NCBI RefSeq assembly: GCF_020819595.1
Contig: NZ_JAJHNP010000003.1
Location: 62,001-126,000, forward strand
From: Streptomyces barringtoniae
GTDB lineage: Bacteria > Actinomycetota > Actinomycetes > Streptomycetales > Streptomycetaceae
DNA length: 64,000 bases
Direction: 5' to 3'
Part shown: positions 1 through 8,507 of the stretch, in pieces
Position numbering within the stretch: the first letter of the stretch is position 1
Layout of the letters: every line of letters begins with the position of its first letter
Program-made: the position numbers and the translations under genes
Notes under the pieces: model-generated
Seen by the model: the letters and a program-made list of their open reading frames with translations, nothing else
Told to the model about the DNA's origin: nothing
The model's database searches: none

Positions 1-330
1 ATCACCGACCAGCAGGACCCGTACGCGATTGTCAAACGCCTGCTCGACGCCCTGCCTTCGGGCAGCGCCCTGGCACTCAGCCACTGCACGCCCGACCTCG
101 ATCCGCCCACCTGGCAGAAGGTCACCGACATCTACACCAACGCGGGAACGCCTGTGCAGTTCCGCTCCCGCGCCGACGTCGCCCGCTTCTTCGACGGTCT
201 GGAACTTCTCGACCCCGGCATCACGATGGGTCACCGCTGGCGCCCCGCCCCGAACGAAGACTCCATCGCAGCTGAGCCGCCCACGGACGCCCAGGTCAGC
301 CTGTGGACGGGTGTGGGCATCAAGCCCTAG
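1..330 (+). CDS. SAM-dependent methyltransferase (DUF574/Methyltransf_19 type), C-terminal part
   Basis: This is the last 109 codons of a reading frame that enters from the left edge, so no start is visible. Segments LALSHCTPD, TPVQFRSRADVARFF and DGLELLDPGI, followed by a closing Trp-containing stretch, are typical of the C-terminal half of the Streptomyces S-adenosyl methyltransferase family (PF04672). Those proteins are about 270 residues, so roughly 40 percent is present. The SAM-binding N-terminus lies outside the window. The natural substrate of most members is unknown. The family call is from remembered motif patterns, not a search. Confidence 0.8.
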   Translation: MTDQQDPYAIVKRLLDALPSGSALALSHCTPDLDPPTWQKVTDIYTNAGTPVQFRSRADVARFFDGLELLDPGITMGHRWRPAPNEDSIAAEPPTDAQVSLWTGVGIKP

Positions 331-603
331 TACTCCAGCTGCACTTCACCACTGCCGCTGGCCGGAGGCGGGATTGTCAGCACGTCCAGCTGACGCGCTG
401 TCATGTGGCTCCGTTTGGGTCGTCGGCATGCGATGCCATGGCCGCGAGGCAGGCGTGGGCGAGCATCGCGAGACTGACGTGCCGGTACCAATCCGCCTAG
501 CGGCGGATGTCCATATCCTTCGGCGGGTGAGTCTGATCGACGGGGTGCACCGCCACGAGGTCGAGGAACCGCTACGAGCGCCGAGCGCGACGACCGATCG
601 AGC

Positions 604-1152
604 TCAACCGGACGGTGCGACCGAGGACCACACGCCCATCCACTGTTCGGCGCCCCACTCCTCGAACCGTCGCACCTCCGTGAACCCCAGCTTCGCGGCG
701 AGGCGCATCGAGCGGGTGTTGGCGGTCTGGGTGCAGAGCACCACCGGCTCGCCGGGAAGCGCGTCGGCGTACCAGTCGAGTACCGCTGCGCAGGCCTCGG
801 CGGCGTACCCGCGTCCCCATGCCCCCGGCAGGAACATGTAGCCGAGCTCGGCCTCCCCGGCATCCGGACGGACCCGGCTCCGGCGCTCCGCGTCGCGCCG
901 GTTGAGCTCGATGGTGCCGATCACCGCTCCGTCGAGATCGATCACGAAAAGGCCGGGGCGCCGCCCGGGTACCTCAGGCACCGTGCGCTCGAGTTCATGA
1001 CGCGGTCGAGGACCACCGAGGTAGGTGCCCACCTCTGGCGACGCGAACAGCTCGACGAACGCCGCACGGTCCCCGGCCTCGGACTCGCGGAGCACGAGCC
1101 GCTCCGTCCTGATCGGGGCAGGTGGCCAGGCGACGGGTCCGAGCTCAGTCAT
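604..1152 (-). CDS. GNAT family N-acetyltransferase
   Basis: A 182-residue protein starting MTELGPVAWP. The opening block IRTERLVLRESEAGD is the usual N-terminus of RimJ/RimL-like GNAT proteins. The acetyl-CoA pyrophosphate loop is GAWGRGYAAEA, followed by the C-terminal motif NTRSMRLAAKLGF. Length matches the family. I chose the ATG at 1152 because the family motif begins only 13 residues after it, although the frame stays open 61 codons further upstream with non-family sequence. The acceptor (protein N-terminus, antibiotic or small amine) cannot be told. No operon partner is visible. Confidence 0.85.
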   Translation of the reverse strand: MTELGPVAWPPAPIRTERLVLRESEAGDRAAFVELFASPEVGTYLGGPRPRHELERTVPEVPGRRPGLFVIDLDGAVIGTIELNRRDAERRSRVRPDAGEAELGYMFLPGAWGRGYAAEACAAVLDWYADALPGEPVVLCTQTANTRSMRLAAKLGFTEVRRFEEWGAEQWMGVWSSVAPSG

Positions 1153-2130
1153 GGCGGGCAATGTATCGCACGCCAGCCGGCAGGAGCTTCGGCCGAAGGA
1201 CAGCGGCAGCAGCTTCCGACCCGTCGGCCCGAGCTGGATGTCGGTGTCCGTGCACGGCTCGAAACCCTGACTGTGACTGTCTAGCTGTATGAGGCCGACC
1301 ACGATGGTGACGCCCTCGCACAGCCGAGGGGGCACGGCTGACTCGCTGCTCCGCTGCGGCGTCGGTGACAGTTGCAGTGGACATTCCAGACGGTGGGGTT
1401 CTGCTCCGCTGATCTTCGCATGAAGTACGCCACTGGAGCGGTCGCATCGATTCGGAAGACAGTGACCTCGCCACCATCGCCATCGGGGTTGGTCTCGCGG
1501 TCAGATGCGCAATCAGCCACATGGGCATTACTTAGAGTAGCGGATTACTGTTTGCGGATCGCCACGCTCCCGCTCACCGCTCGGCCGGCAGGATGGCGTT
1601 GGAGTGCGTCAGCGACTCGTGCGACATCCTCGCGGTGGAGGCGGTGTCCACGGCCACTCCGGCACCTTCCAATGCAGCCTGATTAACGGCCGTTGGGCTC
1701 CCGTCGGGTGATAGTGCGGCTTATCAAGAAGATTCCAAGCATCACCGAAACCACGGCCAGCCACCCGATCCACGGCAATCGGTCCGCAGGCTGGCGCCGC
1801 CAGCACGCTGCGTGGTGGCAGGGGTCTGTCGAGGCCATGAATTCGTCCTGTGGAGGGCCTGTCGTTACGTGATCAGTTCAATAGGACTCCGCACCCATGA
1901 GACTGGCAGTGCAGCGACATCACCGTTGTGAGGCGACGGTGATGTCGCAGGTTCGCCTGGTCGACCGCTCGGGTATCGGTGCTGGTCAGGAGCTTCGGGG
2001 TAGGGCTCGTACGGGATGCCCTGCCCGGAGGGGCGATGGAAGCCGCTCTCGAGTGAGATGAGCAGCGGAGTCGTACGCCTCCGGCGTGTGTGGGCGGGCG
2101 GTGGCGCCTTCGTGGCGCGAAGCTGAGAGC
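1153..2130. other. Long stretch without a confident gene
   Basis: About 980 bases with no convincing coding region. Base composition is lower in GC between roughly 1400 and 1560 than in the flanks. A minus-strand frame at 1281-1520 and a short plus-strand frame at 1593-1685 are open, but neither has a Shine-Dalgarno sequence or a family I recognise, and third-position GC is only moderate. The stretch may be decayed or imported DNA. Confidence 0.5.
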
Positions 2131-2676
2131 GTGAGCAACAGAAGCGAGCATTCGGTGAGTGCTGAACAGATCTATGCAGCATTGGTCGCTCTCGGGGCTG
2201 AACCGGTGGCGGGCCCGGAAGCGCGGCCCGAGGAACCGCAGCAAGCAGACCGTCTGCGGCTGCTGGGCCATTTGCTGGCCAAGACGGAGTCGGAGATCAC
2301 CACCGCCACGCGTCTGACCGAGGAAGGAGAGATCGAGGACGTCCTCGACACGATGGTCGGCTGGACGGATCAGCTGGGCCGCGACCCCGGCCTCGCGGTC
2401 AACGTCCTGACGAACAGACTGCAGCGCACCGCCATGCAGGTCTCGGAAACCGAGGCAGAGGAAACACCTCCGGGCCAGGAGGCGTCCTTCGCCGCCTCGA
2501 TGGCGGCGTTGTACACCCTCAGCGCCCAACTCCACGCCGACCGAGGTGATGTGGAGGGAACCCGCCGAGCTCTGAGCGGGGCGGAGGAAGCCCTCATCGA
2601 CATCATCCAGGGCATGCATGACCTGCGCGTCGCCATCGGCGACGCGGCCGGCGAGGACGAGGAGCCAGAGGGCTGA
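2131..2676 (+). CDS. Hypothetical acidic helical protein
   Basis: A 181-residue protein starting GTG AGC AAC. I do not recognise a named family. The sequence is rich in Glu, Ala and Leu and looks mainly alpha-helical, with stretches such as RLRLLGHLLAKTESEI and LIDIIQGMHDLRVAIGD. It ends in an acidic tail (DEEPEG) and has no signal peptide, membrane segment or cysteine pair. High third-position GC supports coding. An upstream in-frame start at 2086 would add 15 residues unlike the rest, so the GTG at 2131 is preferred, although no strong ribosome site decides it. It is followed by a 9-bp tandem repeat. Confidence 0.65.
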   Translation: MSNRSEHSVSAEQIYAALVALGAEPVAGPEARPEEPQQADRLRLLGHLLAKTESEITTATRLTEEGEIEDVLDTMVGWTDQLGRDPGLAVNVLTNRLQRTAMQVSETEAEETPPGQEASFAASMAALYTLSAQLHADRGDVEGTRRALSGAEEALIDIIQGMHDLRVAIGDAAGEDEEPEG

Positions 2677-3130
2677 CTGCCGGGCGGCGAAGCAGATAAG
2701 CTCGCGGCGGCTGTACGCCCCGGTTGCAGCAGCACCCCCTCCACGGCCTCCACGGCCTCCACGGCCTCCACGAAAGCCAAAACCCTGGGCCATGGAGACG
2801 AGCGCACGGAGCAGCCGGGCCTGGCGCTCCTTGCGCTCCAGGCCGGAGACAACGCGGGCTCTTCGCCACTCAAGCACAGCGCGGAGGTAGCAACGCCTGT
2901 CCACTGCATCTGGTCCATCTGGTCCGGATCCCGGGCAGCGACAGCCACCTCGTGGCGTCAGCGGACAGGGCGGCTTCCCGCGCGGCGGCGTCCTCAAGCA
3001 GCAGATCGCCGATGCAGCCGCATCCTGCCCGTCGCGCCAGCGCGGCTCTCTATCGACGACTTGCTAGGGTGCGCAGGTTGCACCGCTCGGAGAGTGGTGG
3101 CAGCGCTCAAGGGAGAGGGGCCAGGCGACG
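2677..3130. other. Intergenic stretch, no confident gene
   Basis: About 450 bases between the acidic protein gene and the APH-like gene. It contains a four-copy 9-bp tandem repeat near its start and the leader of the downstream kinase gene. Open frames here are compositionally biased by the repeat and I do not accept them as genes. Confidence 0.5.
2738..2773 (+). repeat. 9-bp tandem repeat, 4 copies
   Basis: Four head-to-tail copies of CCTCCACGG, the last ending in A instead of G. The array sits 60 bases after the stop codon of the acidic hypothetical gene. Slippage during replication is the simplest origin. Confidence 0.9.
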
Positions 3131-3982
3131 ATGCACGCGTCAGAGGTTCCGCGTGCGGTGGCCGCGGCCATGTCGACCGCCTCATCACTTGGCCTGACAG
3201 TCGACGACGCGATCATTCTTCATGACTCGAACAAGCTCACTCTGCGTCTGCTGCCTTGTGACGTCCTGGCCCGCGTGGCACCTGTGGCGCATCAGGTCGC
3301 ACAGTTCGAAGTCGAGCTTGCTCAGCGGCTCGCCGAATCCGGGTGCCCTGTGGCCGCTCTCGAGCCTCGAGTGGAGCCACGCGCCTATGAGCGTGATGGC
3401 TTCCTGGTCACGCTATGGACCTACTACGAACCCGTGACACCTCGCGAGGTCTCACCAGCCGACTACGCGAATGCGCTCGAGCAGCTGCATGCCGGCATGC
3501 GCGAGCTCGATGTCCCGACGCCGCGATTCACCGACCGGGTCGAGCAGGCTCAACAACTCGTGGCGAACCGCGACCACACTCCGGCGCTCGCCGACGCGGA
3601 CCGGGAGCTGCTCGGCGACACGTTACGCGGCCTGAGACGAGTGATCGGCGAGCGTGGCGGCGCCGAGCAGCTGCTGCACGGCGAGCCGCACCCGGGCAAC
3701 GTGCTCACCACGAAGAACGGGCTGCTGTTCATAGACCTTGAGACGTGTTGCCGTGGGCCCGTCGAGTTCGACCTCGCCCATGCGCCCGAAGCAGTCAGCG
3801 AGCACTATCCGGGTGTCGATCAAGACTTGCTGCGCGAGTGCCGGATCCTCGTGCTGGCGATGATCACAACATGGCGCTGGGATCGAGGCGACCAACTCCC
3901 GAACGGGCGCCGACTGGGCACACAGTGGCTCAGCCAGATCCGAGCAGCACTCGATCGCGAGGGCCTGGACGCCCATGACTGA
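3131..3982 (+). CDS. Aminoglycoside phosphotransferase (APH)-like kinase
   Basis: A 283-residue protein of the APH/choline-kinase fold. The catalytic loop is LLHGEPHPGN (His183 to Asn190) and the metal-binding motif is FIDLE (Asp202), in the usual order and spacing. The Brenner loop has Glu185 where classical aminoglycoside kinases have the catalytic Asp. Many actinobacterial homologues of unknown substrate seem to share this, so antibiotic resistance should not be assumed. The gene stands alone, with a purine-rich GAGAGGGG stretch upstream of the ATG. Codon 165 (3623-3625) is TTA, the rare leucine codon read by the bldA tRNA in Streptomyces, so translation may depend on developmental stage. 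Confidence 0.8.
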   Translation: MHASEVPRAVAAAMSTASSLGLTVDDAIILHDSNKLTLRLLPCDVLARVAPVAHQVAQFEVELAQRLAESGCPVAALEPRVEPRAYERDGFLVTLWTYYEPVTPREVSPADYANALEQLHAGMRELDVPTPRFTDRVEQAQQLVANRDHTPALADADRELLGDTLRGLRRVIGERGGAEQLLHGEPHPGNVLTTKNGLLFIDLETCCRGPVEFDLAHAPEAVSEHYPGVDQDLLRECRILVLAMITTWRWDRGDQLPNGRRLGTQWLSQIRAALDREGLDAHD

Positions 3983-4219
3983 TCACGGACCTTCGAGGTC
4001 GTAGCCGGCCGGCTGTTGGTGTCAGGATCCACCCTGGTCCTGGCCCTGGCCCACGCACTTACGTTGCTGCAAGTCGGTCTCCTGGCAGTGCGAGCAGCGC
4101 GGGTGCCGCCGCAGCCGGGGTGCGGCCGGATCTGCCCGAGCGACCGTCGGCGGGGGCTGGCACCTTTCGGGAGACGGCCGGCCGGAGTCACCGGGCGGCC
4201 CGCCTCCCGAGGAGCCACC

Positions 4220-4456
4220 ATGCGTACCCGTGACACGATCATCGGCGCCGGACTCGGCGGTCTCACGCTGGCCCGCGTCCTGCACGTCCACGGAATCCCG
4301 GTCACGGTTTTCGGGCCGAGCCCTCCCCATCGGCGCGTTCCGTCCGTGCTCTGCACCGACGCACCTGCTCGGAGCGGTTTGGAGTCGAGGGCTTCGAGGA
4401 ACGATCAGGGGCCGGGGCTGCAATGCGCCTCGGACTTGAGCGGGTTCACTTCTGAG
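4220..4456 (+). pseudogene. FAD-dependent monooxygenase, truncated N-terminal remnant
   Basis: A GAGGAGCC ribosome site precedes an ATG at 4220 that opens MRTRDTIIGAGLGGLTLARV. This is the dinucleotide-binding GxGxxG start of PheA/TfdB-type or tetracycline-hydroxylase-like flavoproteins, continuing HGIPVTVFG. Beyond about residue 33 the frame loses similarity to the family, and nothing resembling the remaining 350 or so residues follows. The frame then runs into the convergent short-chain dehydrogenase gene. The flavin-binding start is clear. That it is a deletion remnant rather than a new small protein is inference. Confidence 0.6.
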
Positions 4457-5183
4457 CCGTGGGCCGGACGACGATCTCGTTCACGTCGACGGCCGCCGGC
4501 TGCTCGATGGCGAACGCGATGGCTTGGGCGATCGCCTCCGGCGGGATCGCGATCCGGTCCCGCATCTCCGTGATCTCTGCCCGGACCTGCGAATTCGTTG
4601 ATGCTTCGGCGAAATCGGTCCCAATGAGGCCGGGCGAGACGGTGGTCACCCGCAAGGAGTCACCGGCTTCCTGGCGCAGGCCCTCACAGATGGCGCGGAC
4701 CGCGAACTTGGTACCGGCGTAGACCGCCATGGTCGGCACGATGCGAAACGCGGCCGTGGAGGCGATGGTGATGAACTGGCCCGTGCCCTGGGCCCGGAAG
4801 ACCGGCAGCGCGGCGCCGATCCCGTGCAACACACCCTTGATGTTGACGTCGACCATCTGGTCCCACTCGTCGACCCGCAGATCGTCGAGAGGCGAGATCG
4901 TACCGGCCCCGGCGTTGCTGACCAGCACGTCGAGTCGCCCGAATCGCTCGCCGGCCAGTGCGACCAGGGTGTGCAGGTCGTCCCGTCGGGTCACGTCCGT
5001 GCGGGTCTGTACGGCCGCTCCGCCCGACTTCTCGATCCGCGCCACCAACTCCGCGAGGCGCTCGGACCGGCGCGCACCCAACACGAGCCGTGCGCCTCGT
5101 TCGGCGAGCAGCAGTGCGGTCGCCTCGCCGATGCCGCTGCTGGCTCCCGTGATCGCCACGACCTTGCCGTCGATTCCCGACAT
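4446..5183 (-). CDS. SDR family NAD(P)-dependent oxidoreductase
   Basis: A 245-residue classical short-chain dehydrogenase. The cofactor motif TGASSGIG is at residues 12-19 and NAG at 90-92. The catalytic Ser142, Tyr155 and Lys159 (YAGTK) are all present, and PGLIGTDF follows as in the family. An Arg pair (GARRSERL) after the second strand favours NADP over NAD. The substrate is unknown. A GAGGAAG site precedes the ATG. The gene is divergent from an MmyB-type regulator, an arrangement common in Streptomyces, where such regulators often control the adjacent dehydrogenase. That control is inferred here from position and from repeats in the shared promoter. Confidence 0.9.
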   Translation of the reverse strand: MSGIDGKVVAITGASSGIGEATALLLAERGARLVLGARRSERLAELVARIEKSGGAAVQTRTDVTRRDDLHTLVALAGERFGRLDVLVSNAGAGTISPLDDLRVDEWDQMVDVNIKGVLHGIGAALPVFRAQGTGQFITIASTAAFRIVPTMAVYAGTKFAVRAICEGLRQEAGDSLRVTTVSPGLIGTDFAEASTNSQVRAEITEMRDRIAIPPEAIAQAIAFAIEQPAAVDVNEIVVRPTAQK

Positions 5184-5199
5184 GATGTCTTCCTCATCC

Positions 5200-5232
5200 T
5201 TCTCGGTACCGGTATTCCTTCTCGGTACCGGT
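5200..5232. promoter_or_regulatory. Direct repeat upstream of the SDR gene
   Basis: Two perfect copies of TTCTCGGTACCGGT (5200-5213 and 5219-5232), one every 19 bases, lie 17-49 bases upstream of the SDR start codon. Each contains the palindrome CGGTACCG. Spacing near two helical turns suggests tandem protein binding, probably by the divergent MmyB-type regulator. No binding evidence is visible. Confidence 0.5.
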
Positions 5233-5352
5233 TCCGTGTGATCGCCCGGACCGCGTCCGCGCGCCGGGGCCGCAGGCGCCGGGATGAGCGGTCACAGCCC
5301 GCCGGTGAGAGCCGCACTTCCCGCTCGGACTTCAGTCTGCGATGGCTCTAGC

Positions 5353-5385
5353 CTGGTATCCAGAGCGCATTCATTCTGGAACCAG
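5353..5385. promoter_or_regulatory. Pair of CTGG-CCAG palindromes before the regulator gene
   Basis: CTGGTATCCAG (5353-5363) and CTGGAACCAG (5376-5385) are short inverted repeats 23 bases apart, directly upstream of the MmyB-type regulator start. The second overlaps its ribosome site. They could be an autoregulatory operator. Confidence 0.4.
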
Positions 5386-5399
5386 AGGTGCCATCCACC

Positions 5400-6200
5400 A
5401 TGCCGCAACAGCCGGACCAACGCCGTGAGCTGGGCGCTTTCCTCCGTAGCCGCAGGGAGCGGATCACCCCTGACGAGGTCGGACTGCCACACACCGGCCG
5501 ACGCCGGACCCCGGGCCTGCGCCGGGAGGAACTCGCGCTGCTCGCCGGGATCAGCGCGACCTGGTACACGTACCTTGAGCAGGGCCGGGACATCCGCGCC
5601 TCGGACCAGGTGCTCGACGCCGTCGCCTCGGTGCTGCAGCTCGACCGGCACGAGCGCGGTCACCTCTTCCGGCTGGCCGGACATGTGCCTGCGGCCGAAC
5701 CCGAAGAACCTGAGCCGCTCGCCGCCGAGGTGGCTGCCGTCCCGCTCCTGCTCCAGCCGCACCCGGCGTACATCATCGGCGGCACCTATGACGTGCTCAG
5801 CTGCAACCAGGCGGCCGACGAGCTGTTCCCGCACCTCACCGCGGCCGCGGACCGGCCGGCGAACTTCGCGCGCTGGGTCTTCCTCGAACCTGCGGCCCGG
5901 GACGTCCTGGTCGACTGGGAGCCCGAGGCGCGCGGTCTGCTTGCCCGGCTGCGGACGCTGGCCGGACGCCACCCGGGCGACGTCCGGTACACCCGGCTGA
6001 TCGACGAACTGACCGCGGGCAGCCCGGAAGTGCGTGCCTGGTGGCCGCAGTACGACGTGCAGGCCCGGCACGGCGGACGGAAACGGCTGCGGAGCCCGGG
6101 ACGCGGGGTGGTCGATTTCGCTTACACCGCATTCCACCTGGCCGAACAGCCGGAACAGACACTGGTGATCTACTCCGACGGCCGGGAATCCGCCGATTGA
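5400..6200 (+). CDS. XRE family transcriptional regulator with MmyB-like ligand-binding domain
   Basis: A 266-residue regulator. The N-terminal XRE helix-turn-helix contains LGAFLRSRRERITP and LAGISATWYTYLEQGRD, and the signature RRTPGLRREE lies between them. The C-terminal part from about residue 100 is the MmyB-like PAS-type domain, with FLEPAARDVLVDWE and FHLAEQPEQTLVIY near the end. I chose the ATG at 5400 over the GTG at 5388 because AGAGGTG lies nine bases before it, whereas the GTG would fall inside that site. The gene is divergent from the SDR gene, its probable target. The ligand is unknown. Confidence 0.88.
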   Translation: MPQQPDQRRELGAFLRSRRERITPDEVGLPHTGRRRTPGLRREELALLAGISATWYTYLEQGRDIRASDQVLDAVASVLQLDRHERGHLFRLAGHVPAAEPEEPEPLAAEVAAVPLLLQPHPAYIIGGTYDVLSCNQAADELFPHLTAAADRPANFARWVFLEPAARDVLVDWEPEARGLLARLRTLAGRHPGDVRYTRLIDELTAGSPEVRAWWPQYDVQARHGGRKRLRSPGRGVVDFAYTAFHLAEQPEQTLVIYSDGRESAD

Positions 6201-6444
6201 GCGCCGGTGGCCGCGACGCGGTCCACCTTGTGTCGTGGTGCCGAGCGGCGATTCTTCGAACCTGGCGGACGTCCGACACCATGGCGGCGACGACAACGTT
6301 CCGCGTCCCGTGGTGTGTTCGAGGTCGATGCCGCGCAGGAACGTGTCTGGGTCAGCGGCCGTGCGGGCGGTAGGCGTCGGTGAACTCATCGCTGAGATGA
6401 GGCCCTTGGGGCACGAGCAGCATCAGGCACGTCTCGCGGCTCGG

Positions 6445-6830
6445 CCGTGGCGGCGGGTTGTCGGAGCCGGTGCGCAGCGCAGGCTCGTATTCATCGACCG
6501 GCTGCTGGCCACGCTGGTGATCCGCGCCGTCGCGCCACGCATGATCTGTCGGCCTGCTGGCTCGGCGCCGACCGCTCGACCGTCACCCGCGCCATCGGCA
6601 AGGTGCTCCCCTGCTGGTGCAACGAGGCTGCACCGCCGCACCAGATATCCGGCTGCGCGCTCTCACCGAGGTCATCGAGTACCGGCCGGAAGGACCGGCC
6701 CGGCAGTTGCGCTGCCTCATCCAGGTCCGGCGGCCCGGCCTGGTCGAGCTGTCGGCCGACCATTCGTGGAGATCCTCGCGGACGCCCGACCAGCACGGCC
6801 TGGAAGCGGCCCGGTGGCCGGGTGGATGAC
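6445..6830 (+). pseudogene. IS5-like transposase remnant, multiply frameshifted
   Basis: Three reading frames in succession spell the start of a helix-turn-helix plus DDE transposase common in Streptomyces. First comes DRLLATLV, then HDLSACWLGADRSTVTRAIGKV, then APDIRLRALTEVIEY followed by QVRRPG. Intact relatives run these as one frame and continue for another 200 residues with the DDE catalytic core, which is absent here. At least two frameshifts are needed. I see no clear terminal repeats. The remnant sits just upstream of the molybdenum hydroxylase genes. Confidence 0.65.
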
Positions 6831-7000
6831 CCCACCGCACCGCAAGTTCGAGACGCAGCGGTCGGACCGCATGCCGATCACTTGTTTGGCTTATATCGTG
6901 AAATGAGGTTGTCAATCTTCCCAAAGCTGTCGAATCGGCTCACCGGGTCTGCGCCGCGTGTGGGCTGGAGCCGTGTGCGACCCGTCCCAAGGAGGACGCG

Positions 7001-7531
7001 ATGACGGACGTGGCGAGCCGGCGGGACGTGGGTGAGCGGCCTGCGGCCCCGGAGCGGATCATGACACTCACAGTGAACGGACGGCCGTACGCCCTCCGTA
7101 TGGACACGCGGGTCACCTTGCTGGACGCCCTGCGTGACCGGCTGGGCCTGGTGGGTACGAAGAAGGGCTGTGACCAGGGTGCCTGCGGCGCATGCACCGT
7201 CCATCTGGACGGCCGGAGGGTGCTGGCCTGCCTGACCCTCGCGGCGCAGGCGGAGGGCCGGGCGATCACCACCATCGAGGGCATCGCCGACGCCGACGGT
7301 CCGCACCCGGTGCAGCAGGCGTTCATGGAACACGACGCCTTCCAGTGCGGCTTCTGTACCCCGGGGCAGATCATGTCCGCGGTGGCGCTCATGGCCGAAG
7401 GCCGGGCCGGCTCGGACGAGGAGATCCGGGAGTTCATGAGCGGAAATCTGTGCCGGTGCGGTGCCTATCCCAACATCGTGGCGGCGATACGCGACGCGGC
7501 CTCCCGGGGAGGTCACGATGCGCGCCTTTGA
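7001..7531 (+). CDS. Molybdenum hydroxylase (xanthine/aldehyde dehydrogenase type), 2Fe-2S subunit
   Basis: A 176-residue iron-sulfur subunit. The plant-ferredoxin-type cluster ligands are Cys57, Cys62, Cys65 and Cys77 (GCDQGACGAC). The second, helical 2Fe-2S cluster is bound by Cys116, Cys119 (QCGFCTPGQ), Cys151 and Cys153 (LCRCGAY). It passes electrons from the molybdenum centre to FAD in the partner subunit. The ATG is preceded by an AAGGAGGA ribosome site. It is the first gene of a three-gene operon and overlaps the next by 14 bases. There is no twin-arginine signal, so a cytoplasmic enzyme is expected, unlike periplasmic PaoABC. Confidence 0.93.
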   Translation: MTDVASRRDVGERPAAPERIMTLTVNGRPYALRMDTRVTLLDALRDRLGLVGTKKGCDQGACGACTVHLDGRRVLACLTLAAQAEGRAITTIEGIADADGPHPVQQAFMEHDAFQCGFCTPGQIMSAVALMAEGRAGSDEEIREFMSGNLCRCGAYPNIVAAIRDAASRGGHDARL

Positions 7532-8507
7532 CTATGTCCGGGCCACCGACACCCGCGAGGCGGTGCGGCTGCTGGCGGAGGACCCGGCGGCATCCTGCCT
7601 CGCGGGCGGGACGACACAGCTCGACCTGATGAAGGACGGGGTCCTGGAGCCCCCGCGGCTGATCGACATCACCCGGCTCCCGCTGCACGGCATCGAACGA
7701 CGCGGCGAGGCCCTCCACGTGGGGGCCCTGGCCACCATGGAGGAACTGGCCGCCGACGCCACGGTGAGCGAGCGCCTGCCCATGGTGCGCGAGGCCCTCC
7801 TGCAGGGCGCTTCGGTGCAGCTGCGGAACATGGCCACCATCGGTGGCAACCTGCTGCAGCGCACACGCTGCCGCTACTTCCGCGACCCAACGGTCGGCGC
7901 ATGCAACAAACGCGCGCCGGGTTCCGGTTGCGCCGCGGTGCAGGGGGCGGCACGTATGCACGCCGTGCTCGGGGCGAGCGAGCGGTGCATCGCGCTGCAC
8001 GCCTCCGACCTGGCCGTCGCCCTCGTGGCGCTCGACGCGGTCGTGCACATCCAGGGACTGTCGGAGGCCCGTACCGTGCCGCTGACCGAGTTCTACCTGA
8101 CGGCCGACGACAGCCCCGAGCGCGAGAACGTCCTGGAGCACGCCGAGCTGATCACCGAGGTCGAGATCCCGCTCCCGCCGCCGGCCGCCCGGTCGGGCTA
8201 CCTCAAGGTCCGCGATCGGGCATCGTACGAGTTCGCCCTCACTTCGGCCGCGGTGCTGCTCGTCGTGGAGGACGGCGCGATCCGCCAGGCCCGGATCGGC
8301 CTGGGCGGCGTGGGCACGAAACCCTGGCGGGCCTACGAGGCCGAGCACGTGCTGACCGGTGCCTCCGCCACGACCGCCACGTTCCGCGACGCGGCCGAGG
8401 CGACCATGCACGGCGCCTGGACCGTCCCCGGAACGGCGTTCAAGGTGCCGCTCGCCCGGCGCACCCTGGTGCGCGAGCTGCAGACCGTCTCAGGAGTGAC
8501 CGCATGA
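7518..8507 (+). CDS. Molybdenum hydroxylase, FAD-binding subunit
   Basis: A 329-residue flavoprotein subunit of the CO-dehydrogenase/xanthine-dehydrogenase medium chain family. It starts MRAFDYVRATD and carries the FAD-binding segments AGGTTQLDLMK and TIGGNLLQRTRC. The Cys/Tyr-rich stretch after the latter (RCRYFRD) resembles the YagS-type subgroup that carries an extra 4Fe-4S cluster. A C-terminal RKA-like domain contains GLGGVGTKPWR. The start at 7518 has GGGGAGG before it and overlaps the 2Fe-2S gene. The stop overlaps the next start as ATGA, so the three subunits are probably made in equal amounts. Confidence 0.9.
   Translation: MRAFDYVRATDTREAVRLLAEDPAASCLAGGTTQLDLMKDGVLEPPRLIDITRLPLHGIERRGEALHVGALATMEELAADATVSERLPMVREALLQGASVQLRNMATIGGNLLQRTRCRYFRDPTVGACNKRAPGSGCAAVQGAARMHAVLGASERCIALHASDLAVALVALDAVVHIQGLSEARTVPLTEFYLTADDSPERENVLEHAELITEVEIPLPPPAARSGYLKVRDRASYEFALTSAAVLLVVEDGAIRQARIGLGGVGTKPWRAYEAEHVLTGASATTATFRDAAEATMHGAWTVPGTAFKVPLARRTLVRELQTVSGVTA

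Noticed and set aside
1281..1520. A 79-codon minus-strand frame (MADCASDRETNPDGDGG)
   Set aside because: It has a GTG start without a ribosome site. The second half turns into Ser/Pro/Arg-rich shadow-like sequence, and no family is recognised.
2738..2773. Minus-strand Gly/Arg-rich or Val-Glu-Ala repeat proteins across the 9-bp array
   Set aside because: The open frames exist only because a 9-base repeat keeps all frames open. No starts or ribosome sites fit.
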